64,000 nt of DNA from Bin87 sp965220095 (GCA_965220095.1 OZ244805.1:3038001-3102000); one strand, 5' to 3'; counted from the stretch's first letter, positions 43,604 through 52,261 are shown. The notes: generated from the sequence alone by a model not told the origin. A program made the numbers and translations.

Positions 43604-45835
43604 ATGTCCAGATTGAGAAGTTTGCCTGCCTACTGGCGATCCGGCGCGGTCGTTGGCGCCATTGCCCTGCTGATGCTGGCCCTGGCGGCCTGCGGCGGCG
43701 GCGGGGCGGCGGAACCGGCAGCGGAAACCCAGGCACCGGCGGCGTCGGGCGATTCTTCGGCGTCGGCCGGTACTGCGGCGTCGGCTGATACTACAGCGTC
43801 GACCGATACCACGGCGGCGGCCACGCAAGAGCCGATCACGCTCCAGGTGGTTTGCATCAACCGGACGCTGCGCCCGTGCGAACTGATTCGCGACTTCTAC
43901 ACTCCCAAGGTCAGCGAACGGACCAACGGCGCGGTCACCATTGAAATTTCTTCCTACCCCGAGTTGGGTCTCGCCGGGCCGGACACCATCCGGCTGGTTA
44001 ACGACCTCACGCTGGAGTTTGCGGAAATCTACTCCGGTTACGTCGGCGGCGACCTGCCCATCATCGACGTCGGTAACCTGTGGGGCCTTTCCCCCAGCAA
44101 CGACGCCCACCTGGCGCTGACCGACGCCATCGAGGATGACATGATTCGCATCCTGCGTGAGGCGACGGGGGGAGAGCCCATCTTCCGGAACTACTATCCC
44201 AACCAGTACATCTTCAGCAGCGTGCCGCTGGATGACCTGGTCGCCTACGAGGACAAGAAGATTCGCCAGCACAGCACCATTCTTGGTGACCTGCTGGCCG
44301 GGCTGGGCGCTGAGGGTCAGTTTGTTGCTTTTGCCGACGTCTATACGGCCCTGGAGCGTGGGGTCCTGGACGGCGGCGTGACGGGGGGAACTCCCGGTTA
44401 CGGTCAGCGCTGGTACGAGGTAACCGATTACCTCTACGGCCCCATCGTGGGTTCCATCGGCGTGACCTACGTTACCGTCAACAGCGAGAAATGGAATTCA
44501 CTGACGCCGGAAAGCCAGGCTATCCTCAAGGAAGTCGGCCAGGAATACGAAGCCGAAAACCTGCGCCTGCTCAAAGGGGACTGGGACCCGGACGGAATCA
44601 CCCTTAACGTTGCAGAAGGGATGACTTACAGCGACTTCCCCGACGACGTGAAGATGCGGATGCGCGCTACGGCGCTGGATCTCATTATTCCCAACTGGGT
44701 GGAGCGCGCCGGCGGTCCTGACTCCGAAGGCGTGCAAATCTTCAACGAGAAGGTTGGCCCCATTGTTGGCGTGAAGATTAATCCCGACGGCACCGCCACT
44801 GAAACGGAAGCCGCCATGATTTCTTCCGGCACCCAACTGGTCACACAAGGCGAGAGTTTCGAATTCCAGCTCACCTGCATCAACCGCACCGTCGCGGCCT
44901 GCGAGCTGATCAACAGCTACTTCCTTCCCGAAGTGGCGAAGCGCACCGACGGTCAGGTGGAGTTCACCATCACTTCCTTCCCCGAACTCGGCATTGCCGG
45001 CGGCGATACATTGCGGCTCATCGAGGACAACACTCTCGAGATGGCGGTGGTCTACAGCGGGTACGTAGGTGGCGACCTGCCGTTGCTGGACGTAGGAAAT
45101 TTGTGGGGTTTGTCCCCCAGCGAGGAAGCTCACCTGGAATTGACGGATGCCATCCACGAAGACCTGGTGGGGGTTTTGAAAGAGGTTACCGGCGGTCAGC
45201 CGATAATGCGACATTACTATCCCAACCAGTTCATTTTCAGCTCGGATCCGCTGGATACCCTGGCCGATTTCGAGGGCAAGCAGATCCGCCAGCACAGCGC
45301 CATATTGGGCGACCTGTTGGCCGGTTTGGGCGCCGAAGGTCAGTTCGTGGCCTTCGCCGACGTATACACGGCGCTGGAGCGGGGCGTGCTGGACGCTGGC
45401 GTCACCGGCGGGGAGCCGGGACATAGCCAGCGCTGGTATGAGGTAACCCGATACCTGTACGGACCCATCGTCGGATCCGTCGCGGTGGCCTACGTAACGA
45501 TGAGTTCGGACTCATGGGATCGCCTGCCCGAAGACATCCAGCAGATCCTGCTGGAAACCGGTCGCGACTACGAAGACCTGGCCAAAAAGACCCTCATCGA
45601 AGAATGGAACGTGATCAGCGTCGATGCCAACGTGGAGTCCGGCATGACTCACAAGCCTTTCAGCGACGAGGTTCAGGCACGGATGCGAGAGGTTGCCCTG
45701 ACCGTCATTCTGCCCAACTGGGTGGAGCGTACCGGCGGCCCTGATAGCGACGCGGTTACGCTGTACAACGACAAAGTCGCCGCCATCATCGGTGTAGCCA
45801 TCAATCCTGACGGCTCCGCTAGCGAAATCAACTAG
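43604..45835 (+). CDS. Two-domain TRAP-type solute-binding lipoprotein
   Basis: 743 aa. Lipoprotein signal with lipobox LALAAC is followed by an Ala/Thr/Glu-rich linker. Then come two DctP-like periplasmic binding domains in tandem (about 85-405 and 425-743). Each repeats the same blocks: CINRT...CELI, (Y/F)PELG(L/I)AG, YSGYVGGDLP, NLWGLSPS, YYPNQ, IRQHS(T/A)ILGDLLAGLGAEGQF, FADVYTALERGVLD, and NWVER(A/T)GGPDS. TRAP binding proteins normally have one domain of about 330 aa. GGAGA (43594-43598) precedes ATG 43604. It should feed dctQ/dctM, now 8.5 kb downstream beyond mobile elements. The conserved Arg that binds carboxylates is probably in the R-x-H block. Confidence 0.9.
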   Translation: MSRLRSLPAYWRSGAVVGAIALLMLALAACGGGGAAEPAAETQAPAASGDSSASAGTAASADTTASTDTTAAATQEPITLQVVCINRTLRPCELIRDFYTPKVSERTNGAVTIEISSYPELGLAGPDTIRLVNDLTLEFAEIYSGYVGGDLPIIDVGNLWGLSPSNDAHLALTDAIEDDMIRILREATGGEPIFRNYYPNQYIFSSVPLDDLVAYEDKKIRQHSTILGDLLAGLGAEGQFVAFADVYTALERGVLDGGVTGGTPGYGQRWYEVTDYLYGPIVGSIGVTYVTVNSEKWNSLTPESQAILKEVGQEYEAENLRLLKGDWDPDGITLNVAEGMTYSDFPDDVKMRMRATALDLIIPNWVERAGGPDSEGVQIFNEKVGPIVGVKINPDGTATETEAAMISSGTQLVTQGESFEFQLTCINRTVAACELINSYFLPEVAKRTDGQVEFTITSFPELGIAGGDTLRLIEDNTLEMAVVYSGYVGGDLPLLDVGNLWGLSPSEEAHLELTDAIHEDLVGVLKEVTGGQPIMRHYYPNQFIFSSDPLDTLADFEGKQIRQHSAILGDLLAGLGAEGQFVAFADVYTALERGVLDAGVTGGEPGHSQRWYEVTRYLYGPIVGSVAVAYVTMSSDSWDRLPEDIQQILLETGRDYEDLAKKTLIEEWNVISVDANVESGMTHKPFSDEVQARMREVALTVILPNWVERTGGPDSDAVTLYNDKVAAIIGVAINPDGSASEIN

Positions 45836-45885
45836 CCCTGGAAACCAAGTTGCTCCATTTTCGGATGGAGATGCCATATCGACAG

Positions 45886-45913
45886 TGGCGGGGTAGTATT
45901 TGCTACCCCGCCA
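45886..45913 (+). terminator. Hairpin after the binding-protein gene
   Basis: Perfect 11-bp stem TGGCGGGGTAG / CTACCCCGCCA with a 6-nt loop, followed by TTCGGTT. It would end the transcript before dinB. Confidence 0.65.
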
Positions 45914-46039
45914 TTCGGTTGACAGGCAGTGCTGCATCGCCCTGGAATTGCCGCCCACGTGTCGACAGGCTAGTCGGCACAACCGCGAATTAAGGAATGG
46001 AGGGATTCCAGGCGATGACAAAAAGGATATTGGCCGGCC

Positions 46040-46108
46040 TAAACCAATACCAAGGTGGGATGTGCATTTCGAGGGTCTTGAAGACTACCGAAAGGACCTT
46101 AATACTAC
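46040..46108. repeat. Partial copy of the TAAACCA-ended short element
   Basis: TAAACCAATACCAAGGTGGG and the following bases match the left part of the element at 46881-47032 in the same orientation. The right end is not recognisable, so this copy is truncated or decayed. It lies in the 390-bp gap before dinB. Confidence 0.55.
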
Positions 46109-46226
46109 AGCCTCAGATCAGTAGCAGGCCTCTTCTTGATCGTCGGCGCTACCTTACCATTCCAGTTTTGGGGCTGTTACAATTAGCCCCGCAACCCCAA
46201 ACTAACGAAACTTTTGGAGAGTAATC

Positions 46227-46754
46227 ATGGCTGTTTCCGCCGGGATATCAAATGCGCTGGAACGTAACTGGGGTATGGTAGACCGCGCCATAGACGGGCT
46301 GAGTGATGAGACACTGGCGCGCCAGATATCCGACAGCGACAATTCCATCGGTTGGCTCCTCTTCCACATGAGCCGGGTAGTGGACGTTTTCATGAATGCC
46401 AGGTTCCAAGGCAAGCCTCAGATATGGATAGAGGACGGTTGGTGCGAGAAATTCGGCCTGAGCGACGACCCGGAGACGACCGGCCAAGGCTGGGACACGG
46501 CGCGCGTGGCCGCGTGGCCGCTTCCCTCCAAAGACGTCTTGGCAGGGTACTACGAGGCCATGAAGGCCTGCTGCCGGGACTATATGTCCTCCGTGACCGA
46601 CGAGGAGTTGAGCGCCACCATGAGCCTGAGGCCCGGTTCGGACCCCGAGCCGAAAGAGACCATCATGGGTGTCTTGGTCTTTGACAACATCGTCCACGGA
46701 GGCCAGATAGCCTTCCTGCGCGGCCATTTGGAAGGCATGGGCTGGTTCGTCTAG
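46227..46754 (+). CDS. DinB-like (DUF664-type) metalloenzyme-fold protein
   Basis: 175 aa four-helix bundle. Metal ligands are probably the His of WLLFHMSRVVDVF (about residue 52) and the late His of NIVHGGQIAFLRGHLEGMGW (two or three histidines near the C-terminus), the DinB pattern. Family members include thiol-dependent S-transferases. Start ATG 46227 has TTGGAGAG upstream. It is bracketed by two related short repeats in the same orientation and ends in a strong hairpin. Confidence 0.85.
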   Translation: MAVSAGISNALERNWGMVDRAIDGLSDETLARQISDSDNSIGWLLFHMSRVVDVFMNARFQGKPQIWIEDGWCEKFGLSDDPETTGQGWDTARVAAWPLPSKDVLAGYYEAMKACCRDYMSSVTDEELSATMSLRPGSDPEPKETIMGVLVFDNIVHGGQIAFLRGHLEGMGWFV

Positions 46755-46794
46755 CCCGAACGCAGGCTTCCCGGACAATTTCTACAGGTTTACC

Positions 46795-46830
46795 GAAGAG
46801 CACGGCGAACTCAAGCCGTGCTCTTCCTTA
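46795..46830 (+). terminator. Terminator after the dinB-like gene
   Basis: 12-bp perfect stem GAAGAGCACGGC (46795-46806) / GCCGTGCTCTTC (46815-46826), 8-nt loop, then CTTA. Confidence 0.65.
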
Positions 46831-46880
46831 GCTCGACTTTGTACATTCCACAGGTGTGCATCATATGTAAGATCACGTAG

Positions 46881-47032
46881 CTAAACCAATACCAAGGTGG
46901 GATGTGCATTTCGGGGAGATTGACGATGACCGAAAGGACTCCACGGCATCTCATATTACCTTTAGGCCCCAACTGCGTGGGCACCGATAGTGCGGTCTAG
47001 CGATATGTACATTTCACCTTGACTTTGGTTTA
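46881..47032. repeat. TA-bounded MITE-like element (152 bp)
   Basis: Left end TAAACCAATACCAAGGTGGG and, reading inward from the right, TAAACCAAAGTCAAGGTGAA: inverted repeats of about 30 bp. Non-coding interior. Its right terminal TA (47031-47032) is the target site of IS630 copy C. Confidence 0.7.
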
Positions 47033-47036
47033 GTAC

Positions 47037-47678
47037 TCAATCAAGTCTGGAAAGGCAGGGATAGAGGCGATGCAATTTGGATCGGGCATCTTGAGTGCTG
47101 AACCGCCAGTTGATGGTGACGCCCGCTGCGTTGCGCTCGGTCTCGTAGGCCGTGATTTGGCGTTGCAGGGCGTCGGCGTCGGGGTTTCTCCCCTTGAGAC
47201 AAGCGCGGCTCAATGCGCTGAATTCGATCTCCGCCATGTTCAACCAACTGGCGTGCTTGGGCGTGTGGTGAAACTCGAGGCGCTTCACGATGCGCCGGGC
47301 CTCAGCAGCCGGGAACGTCTCGTAAAGGGACGCCATACGATGAGTATTCAGATTGTCGAGGACCACGCGGATCACCGGGGCATCGGGGTAAGCCTCATCC
47401 ACTAGCCAGCGCATCTGGTGGGCGAAGTCCGGCATGGTGCGGCGCTCGGTGATGGCCAGGTGGCGCCAGCCCGCCAGGGGTTCACAGGTCAGGAAGATGT
47501 TGCGGGTGCCGCCGCGTCGATACTCGTAGTCCTGCCGCCGCGGTCGTCCCGGTTGAGGAGGCAACGGCTCCCTGACCGCGGCCAGCAGTTGGGTGGAGGT
47601 CTCGTCAAAGCACACCACCGGCCGATTGGGGTCGTAGGGTTCGGCATACAGGTCCAGCACGTCCTCCATGGCCGCCAC
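47037..47678 (-). CDS. IS630 transposase, catalytic DDE frame (copy C)
   Basis: 213 aa identical by eye to the copy A catalytic frame, with all three acidic residues. Produced by -1 shift at the T7 (A7 on the coding strand, 47737-47743) in the preceding frame. Confidence 0.88.
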   Translation of the reverse strand: MAAMEDVLDLYAEPYDPNRPVVCFDETSTQLLAAVREPLPPQPGRPRRQDYEYRRGGTRNIFLTCEPLAGWRHLAITERRTMPDFAHQMRWLVDEAYPDAPVIRVVLDNLNTHRMASLYETFPAAEARRIVKRLEFHHTPKHASWLNMAEIEFSALSRACLKGRNPDADALQRQITAYETERNAAGVTINWRFSTQDARSKLHRLYPCLSRLD

Positions 47679-47689
47679 GAATTCGCCGC

Positions 47690-48160
47690 CTACTTTCGGG
47701 ATGCACCATTGCTGCTTCCGCCAGGGCTTGAGGGTGTTTTTTTGAGTCTGAGCCTGACCGTCTCGTAGGACAGCGATGGCGCCAAGCCCAACTCCACCAC
47801 CTTGCCAGCCAACAAACGCAGGGTCCAGTGCTCATGGCCTTCGGGCGCGTCGCTGCACGCCAGCGCAATCAGGTGGGCTTCGCCCCGATCGTCCAGCTTG
47901 CGATACCGGTTGGCTTGGGGATGGTCGTGCAGGACGCCCTCCAACCCCTCTTCGGCGTGCCGCCGTTTGGTGCGGAACACCGTGCGCTGCGACGTGTCCA
48001 GAGCCGCCGCCACCTGGGGGGCGCTCCACCCTTCGTCAGTCTTGAGCAGGATGCGCACCCGATTGATGACCCGAGCGGAGCGCTGGCCACTGTGGATCAA
48101 TCCCCGCAACTGCTCCTGATCTTCCGACGACAACCGTACTGCGTATTTCTCCTGAACCAT
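47690..48160 (-). CDS. IS630 transposase, N-terminal frame (copy C)
   Basis: 156 aa, a few substitutions from copy A (for example GQRSARV for GRHSARV). DNA-binding helices intact; A7 slip site near its 3' end. Confidence 0.88.
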   Translation of the reverse strand: MVQEKYAVRLSSEDQEQLRGLIHSGQRSARVINRVRILLKTDEGWSAPQVAAALDTSQRTVFRTKRRHAEEGLEGVLHDHPQANRYRKLDDRGEAHLIALACSDAPEGHEHWTLRLLAGKVVELGLAPSLSYETVRLRLKKTPSSPGGSSNGASRK

Positions 48161-48350
48161 GGATGTCGCACCTCCCGCACCGCTGTTTGCCAGTCAGCGT
48201 AGCAACCATAGCCCGTTTCATCCTTCATCTGCCGGCGCAAGTTTGACCGAGTACTAGTATTGAGTCAATCCTGTATTGGCAGGTGCAGCGCGGGGCGGGC
48301 CAGGGTTGTTACGCTGACTGGCAAACAGTGGTGCGGGAGGTGCGACATCC

Positions 48351-48845
48351 ATGGTTCAGGAGAAATACGCAGTACGGTTGTCGTCGGAAGATCAGGAGCA
48401 GTTGCGGGGATTGATCCACAGTGGGCGGCATTCCGCTCGGGTCATCAATCGGGCGCGCATCCTGCTCAAGACTGATGAGGGCTGGAGTGCTTCCCAAGTG
48501 GCGGCGGCCCTGGATACGTCGCCGCGCACGGTGTTCCGCACCAAACGGCGGTACGCCGAAGAGGGATTGGACGGTGTGCGGCACGACCATCCCCAAGCCA
48601 ACCGGTATCGCAAGCTGGATGATCGGGGCGAAGCCCACCCCGTATCCAGTACGGGGCAGGCTCTGATTGCCCTGGCGTGCAGCGACGCGCCCGAAGGCCA
48701 TGAGCACTGGACCCTGCGTTTGTTGGCTGGCAAGGTGGTGGAGTTGGGCTTGGCGCCATCGCTGTCCTACGAGACGGTCAGGCTCAGACTCAAAAAAACA
48801 CCCTCAAGCCCTGGCGGAAGCAGCAATGGTGCATCCCGAAAGTAG
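48351..48845 (+). CDS. IS630 transposase, N-terminal frame with 8-residue insertion (copy D)
   Basis: 164 aa. Same as copy A except for PVSSTGQA inserted after DRGEAH by a 24-bp in-frame palindromic segment (48639-48662). A7 slip site at 48792-48798 leads into the catalytic frame. Confidence 0.88.
   Translation: MVQEKYAVRLSSEDQEQLRGLIHSGRHSARVINRARILLKTDEGWSASQVAAALDTSPRTVFRTKRRYAEEGLDGVRHDHPQANRYRKLDDRGEAHPVSSTGQALIALACSDAPEGHEHWTLRLLAGKVVELGLAPSLSYETVRLRLKKTPSSPGGSSNGASRK
48639..48662. repeat. 24-bp palindromic in-frame insertion
   Basis: CCCGTATCCAGTACGGGG plus CAGGCT is absent from copies A and C. CCCGTA (48639-48644) pairs with TACGGG (48650-48655). The reading frame is preserved. Confidence 0.75.
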
Positions 48846-48856
48846 GCGGCGAATTC

Positions 48857-49498
48857 GTGGCGGCCATGGAGGACGTGCTGGACCTGTATGCCGAACCCTA
48901 CGACCCCGATCGGCCGGTGGTGTGCTTTGACGAGACCTCCACCCAACTGCTGGCCGCGGTCAGGGAGCCGTTGCCTCCTCAACCGGGACGACCGCGGCGG
49001 CAGGACTACGAGTATCGACGCGGCGGCACCCGCAACATCTTCCTGACCTGTGAACCCCTGGCGGGCTGGCGCCACCTGGCCAGCACCGAGCGGCGCACCA
49101 TGCCGGACTTCGCCCACCAGATGCGCTGGCTAGTGGATGAGGCTTACTCTGATGCCCCGGTGATCCGCGTGGTGCTGGACAATCTGAATACCCATCGTAT
49201 GGCGTCCCTTTACGAGACGTTCCCGGCTGCTGAGGCCCGGCGCATCGTGAAGCGCCTCGAGTTTCACCACACGCCCAAGCACGCCAGTTGGTTGAACATG
49301 GCGGAGATCGAATTCAGCGCATTGAGCCGCGCTTGTCTCAAGGGGAGAAACCCCGACGCGGACGCCCTGCAACGCCAAATCACGGCCTACGAAACCCAAC
49401 GCAACGCAGCGGGCGTCACCATCAACTGGCGGTTCAGCACTCAAGATGCCCGATCCAAATTGCATCGCCTCTATCCCTGCCTTTCCAGACTTGATTGA
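48857..49498 (+). CDS. IS630 transposase, catalytic DDE frame (copy D)
   Basis: 213 aa with the DDE triad intact and a handful of substitutions relative to copies A and C (for example HLASTERR for HLAITERR). Expressed as the -1 fusion. Confidence 0.88.
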   Translation: MAAMEDVLDLYAEPYDPDRPVVCFDETSTQLLAAVREPLPPQPGRPRRQDYEYRRGGTRNIFLTCEPLAGWRHLASTERRTMPDFAHQMRWLVDEAYSDAPVIRVVLDNLNTHRMASLYETFPAAEARRIVKRLEFHHTPKHASWLNMAEIEFSALSRACLKGRNPDADALQRQITAYETQRNAAGVTINWRFSTQDARSKLHRLYPCLSRLD

Positions 49499-49504
49499 GT
49501 ACTA

Positions 49505-50846
49505 GTTGCTTTGTTGGTTGTTGCGGCGTTGGCGTGCAGCCCAGCCGAAGAAGCCACTCCGGCAGCGACGGAAGCGGTGGCGGCAGCCGCTACCGAAGTG
49601 ATGCAGCCGGCCGCCACTGAAGCGATGGCGCCGTCGGCCACGGAAGCGATTATGGACGAAGGCGGCGACCGCAAAATCGGGGAAGTAACCATCCACGTAA
49701 CGCAAACTGCTGACGGCCCAGAGGCGTTGTCGACCACCCAATGCGACGGTGCCGGACGTTCACGGCGGCGGTAGCCCATCCGGCTCGTCGTGCGGCGTGG
49801 AGGACGGCATCAACTTCAACCTGACTCCCCTGGTTTCCGAAGGCTATAACTTCGAGATGCAGATGGCCTGCATCAACCGTACTCTCGTTCACTGCGGTTT
49901 GGCCATTGGCAACTACAAGGAAACTGAGGACATTGGCTTTGCGGAACGAATCTCTCGACGCGCCAATGGCCAGGTACTATTTCAAGTGTCATCGTTCCCC
50001 GAATTGGGCATCGCTGGGCCTAACTCGCTGCGCCTGGTGGAGGACGGCACACTGGATTCAGCGCAAATTTATTCTGGTTACGTCGGCGGCGATCACCCAA
50101 TTATGGACATAAGCAACCTGTGGGGCCTGTTCCCGACGCAAGCGGCGCAGTTGGCGGTGATCGATGCCATTCAACCCAAGATGGCTGAAATAACCGAAGC
50201 CAATGGCGGCGTGCAGGTGGCGTACATGATGATGGCCCACAACTACATTTCCGCAAAACCAGAAGTGACCAGCCTGGACGCGTTGCAGGGTTTGAAGGTG
50301 CGTAGTCACAGCACCGTGCTCAGCGACCTGCTATCCGGTATGGGTGCTGACCCGCAGTTCATTGCCTTCGCCGACGTGTACACGGCCCTGGAGCGTGGTG
50401 TCATTGACGGCGCAATTTCGTGCGGTTCCTGCGGCTACGGGCTCCGTTGGTACGAAGTGGCAGACTACCTGGTTGGGCCAATCGTTTCGGTAGGTCACAG
50501 TTAGTTTACCATCAGCCATGCCCGTTGGGATGACATGCCCAAGGACTTGCAGAACATCGTGCTGGAGGAAGGCGCGCGTCACGCCTAACTGAACCGCCAA
50601 TTGCTCTTCGAGCATTTCGCCCCCAATGCCGTGGAGGAAAACATACTGGAAGGGATGCAACTGGTAGAGTTCACCGACGAGATGAAAGCCGCCCAAAAGC
50701 GATCTGCCATTGAGAATGTCGTGCCAGGTTGGGTGGAACGTGTGGGCGGTCCTACGTCTGAAGCGGCGATCATTTTCAATGATCTGGTGGCCCCAATCGT
50801 GGGTGTGCAGATCAATGAAGACGGTAGTGCATCTGCCATTGAATAA
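49505..50846 (+). pseudogene. TRAP solute-binding lipoprotein, decayed third copy
   Basis: The signal-peptide remnant (LLVVAALACSP, lipobox LAC) begins at the IS630 copy D junction, so the start codon is lost. An Ala/Thr/Glu linker follows, then a frameshift near 49740. From 49749 the binding domain is clear: MACINRTLVHCGL, FPELGIAGPNSLRLVEDGTL, YSGYVGGDHP and FADVYTALERGVIDG. In-frame stops follow at 50502-50504 (TAG) and at about 50586-50588 (TAA), and the C-terminal part, PGWVERVGGPTSE, continues to 50846. Clearly dead. It resembles both domains of the intact protein at 43604. Confidence 0.88.
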
Positions 50847-50875
50847 CGGCACGACCGACTAACCACGTAGGTTCA

Positions 50876-50912
50876 GCGCTGGGCTGCCTTTTGCGGGTGG
50901 CGCAGCGTTTTT
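50876..50912 (+). terminator. Imperfect terminator-like hairpin
   Basis: GCGCTGGGCTGCC-type sequence pairs imperfectly with GGTGGCGCAGCG, followed by TTTTT. It is positioned just after the decayed binding-protein gene. Confidence 0.45.
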
Positions 50913-51029
50913 CGTTGCAACGTTTGGCGGCAGTGCAGTTAGGGGGAGCAGACGAGGCTCGAAAGCGGGACCCCGCATTTTTGCCGAGCGAGCTGAGCCG
51001 AACAAGGGGTCCGGGAGAATACCGAAGGC

Positions 51030-51196
51030 AATATGACCTACGTTGAAATCTCACCGGAAATTCAGGCTGCGCTGTACGAAGCCGGGCGTAATAACGCGCT
51101 GCCGAAGTGGGTGGAACGCACCGGCGGGGCCGATAGCGAAGCGGTTACGATCTACAACGAGAAGGCCGCCCATCTGATTGGCGTCCGGGTTGGCGC
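51030..51196 (+). pseudogene. TRAP solute-binding protein, C-terminal fragment of a fourth copy
   Basis: The translated segment EISPEIQAALYEAGR then LPKWVERTGGADSEAV and IYNEKAAHLIGVRV matches the last part of the intact binding domains (NWVERTGGPDSDAV), with an internal deletion between the two blocks. No 5' portion remains. Confidence 0.75.
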
Positions 51197-51295
51197 CCGC
51201 GGGATGACGCAGGACAGCAACCGAATTCGCTGCGGTTTGAAACCGCCTCCGTGGGGGTCGGGCTGGTAATTGACGTTGGTGTGTTGCGCGCATCC

Positions 51296-51436
51296 AGGGT
51301 CTTTCGGTTTTCCAACGACTCGTCGTTCCCGCGCAGGCGGGAACCCAGGAAATCCGCACCGGCAGCCACCGACCCTATGCCAGATTTTTCTGGATTCCGG
51401 CTCAAGGCCGGAACGACGGAATAATCGAAAGGCCCT
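51296..51436. repeat. Short dispersed element with GGTCTTTCG ends, copy 3
   Basis: Starts AGGGTCTTTCGGTT and ends AATCGAAAGGCCCT; contains the nested inverted segment GGATTCCGGCTC...AAGGCCGGAACGACGG. Ends 10 bp from the transposon boundary. Together with the fragment above it fills the gap up to the transposon. Confidence 0.55.
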
Positions 51437-51517
51437 GTGCGCGCATTAGCCCTGTGCAAAACTAATCGCGCTGATTTACCGATACGGAATGCGGAGTCAA
51501 TCCGACGCATTCCGTAA

Positions 51518-51973
51518 TCAGAATGCCGTTACCTTGATATACAATACCTGTTTTTCGATAGGGTCGAAGAGGCAGGTGTAGTTCATTCGCTGCCATGCGC
51601 CAAAAGCGTTCTGGAATCTCACGTTACTGCCGTAGTACATGATTTGCTGACCGCTTGGTTGAACCTCTACGCCAGAGAACCTTTCTCCGGGACCAGTCGT
51701 CCATTTGTAATCATAGGCAGATTGGTTCTCTATCATGCGCCCGCAAGGGCCAACGGCTGCTCTTAGCCAATCCCGTCGTTCGGACGCGCATTGAGCGTCT
51801 TTTAGACACTGGTCGTCTTTATTTACTATCGGCGTTGGCGGTCTGGTTGGCGTAGCCCGTACCTCAATCTTTGGTTTCTCAGATGATGACTTGTCGTTTA
51901 CCCCGACGACAATTAAGGCAATCGACAGACCCACCAATGCCATTACGCCAACGACTGCGATAATCTTCCCCAC
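51518..51973 (-). CDS. Membrane-anchored small protein, transposon passenger
   Basis: 151 aa, not recognised. One N-terminal membrane helix (residues 3-25) is followed by a Pro/Thr/Lys linker (TPTRPPTPIV) and an extracytoplasmic domain of about 95 residues. The domain has several cysteines (QCLKDAQCASERRDW, VGPCGRM, NYTCLFD) that could form disulfides. Start GTG 51973 is chosen because GGAGG lies 8 bp upstream; the frame is open to 52060 but that part has no ribosome site. Divergent from the transposase. Perhaps an exported stress or adhesion factor; no function is assigned. Confidence 0.6.
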   Translation of the reverse strand: MGKIIAVVGVMALVGLSIALIVVGVNDKSSSEKPKIEVRATPTRPPTPIVNKDDQCLKDAQCASERRDWLRAAVGPCGRMIENQSAYDYKWTTGPGERFSGVEVQPSGQQIMYYGSNVRFQNAFGAWQRMNYTCLFDPIEKQVLYIKVTAF

Positions 51974-52169
51974 AACTGGCACCTCCTTGCGACACCCGGA
52001 AGGCGTCTTGCTACAGATGCCGAGTCCATAGGCAGCGTCGCAAGAAGGCTCGTAAGCCATCCCGGATAGCTGCCTGAGACCCGCCGAATTGCGGGAGGAC
52101 TGACATCTGTAGCGAGGTCAACATAAAGCGTACTCGCTTTTATGTCAAGGGAATTGCCCTAAATTGAGC

Positions 52170-52188
52170 ACAATTATGGTATAATTGT
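52170..52188. promoter_or_regulatory. Perfect 8-bp palindrome overlapping a -10 box
   Basis: ACAATTAT GGT ATAATTGT contains TATAAT (52180-52185) and lies between the divergent passenger gene and the transposase. It fits an operator covering the transposase promoter; no good -35 is visible. Confidence 0.45.
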
Positions 52189-52261
52189 TCGGAACATAAA
52201 CACTAAAAAAGACCGCCGGGGGTTGCCGCTCCCAACGGTCTGTCGCCACAGGGAAAACGAG

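Larger units (their letters stand above)
47033..48254 (-). mobile_element. IS630-family element, copy C (1222 bp)
   Basis: Same size and near-identical coding part as copy A, on the minus strand. TA at 47031-47032 and 48255-48256. Its transposase-proximal end (about 48165-48254) differs from copies A and D, starting GTACTCGGTCAAACTTG, so that end was replaced or diverged. Confidence 0.88.
48257..49502 (+). mobile_element. IS630-family element, copy D (1246 bp)
   Basis: Like copy A but 24 bp longer because of an internal palindromic insertion. It shares the TA at 48255-48256 with copy C in head-to-head orientation; the right TA is 49503-49504. The right junction falls within the signal-peptide region of a TRAP binding-protein pseudogene. 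Confidence 0.9.

Noticed and set aside
51974..52169. Riboswitch in the leader of the membrane-anchored passenger gene
   Set aside because: The leader has GC-rich inverted segments, but none matches a riboswitch core I know; left unannotated.
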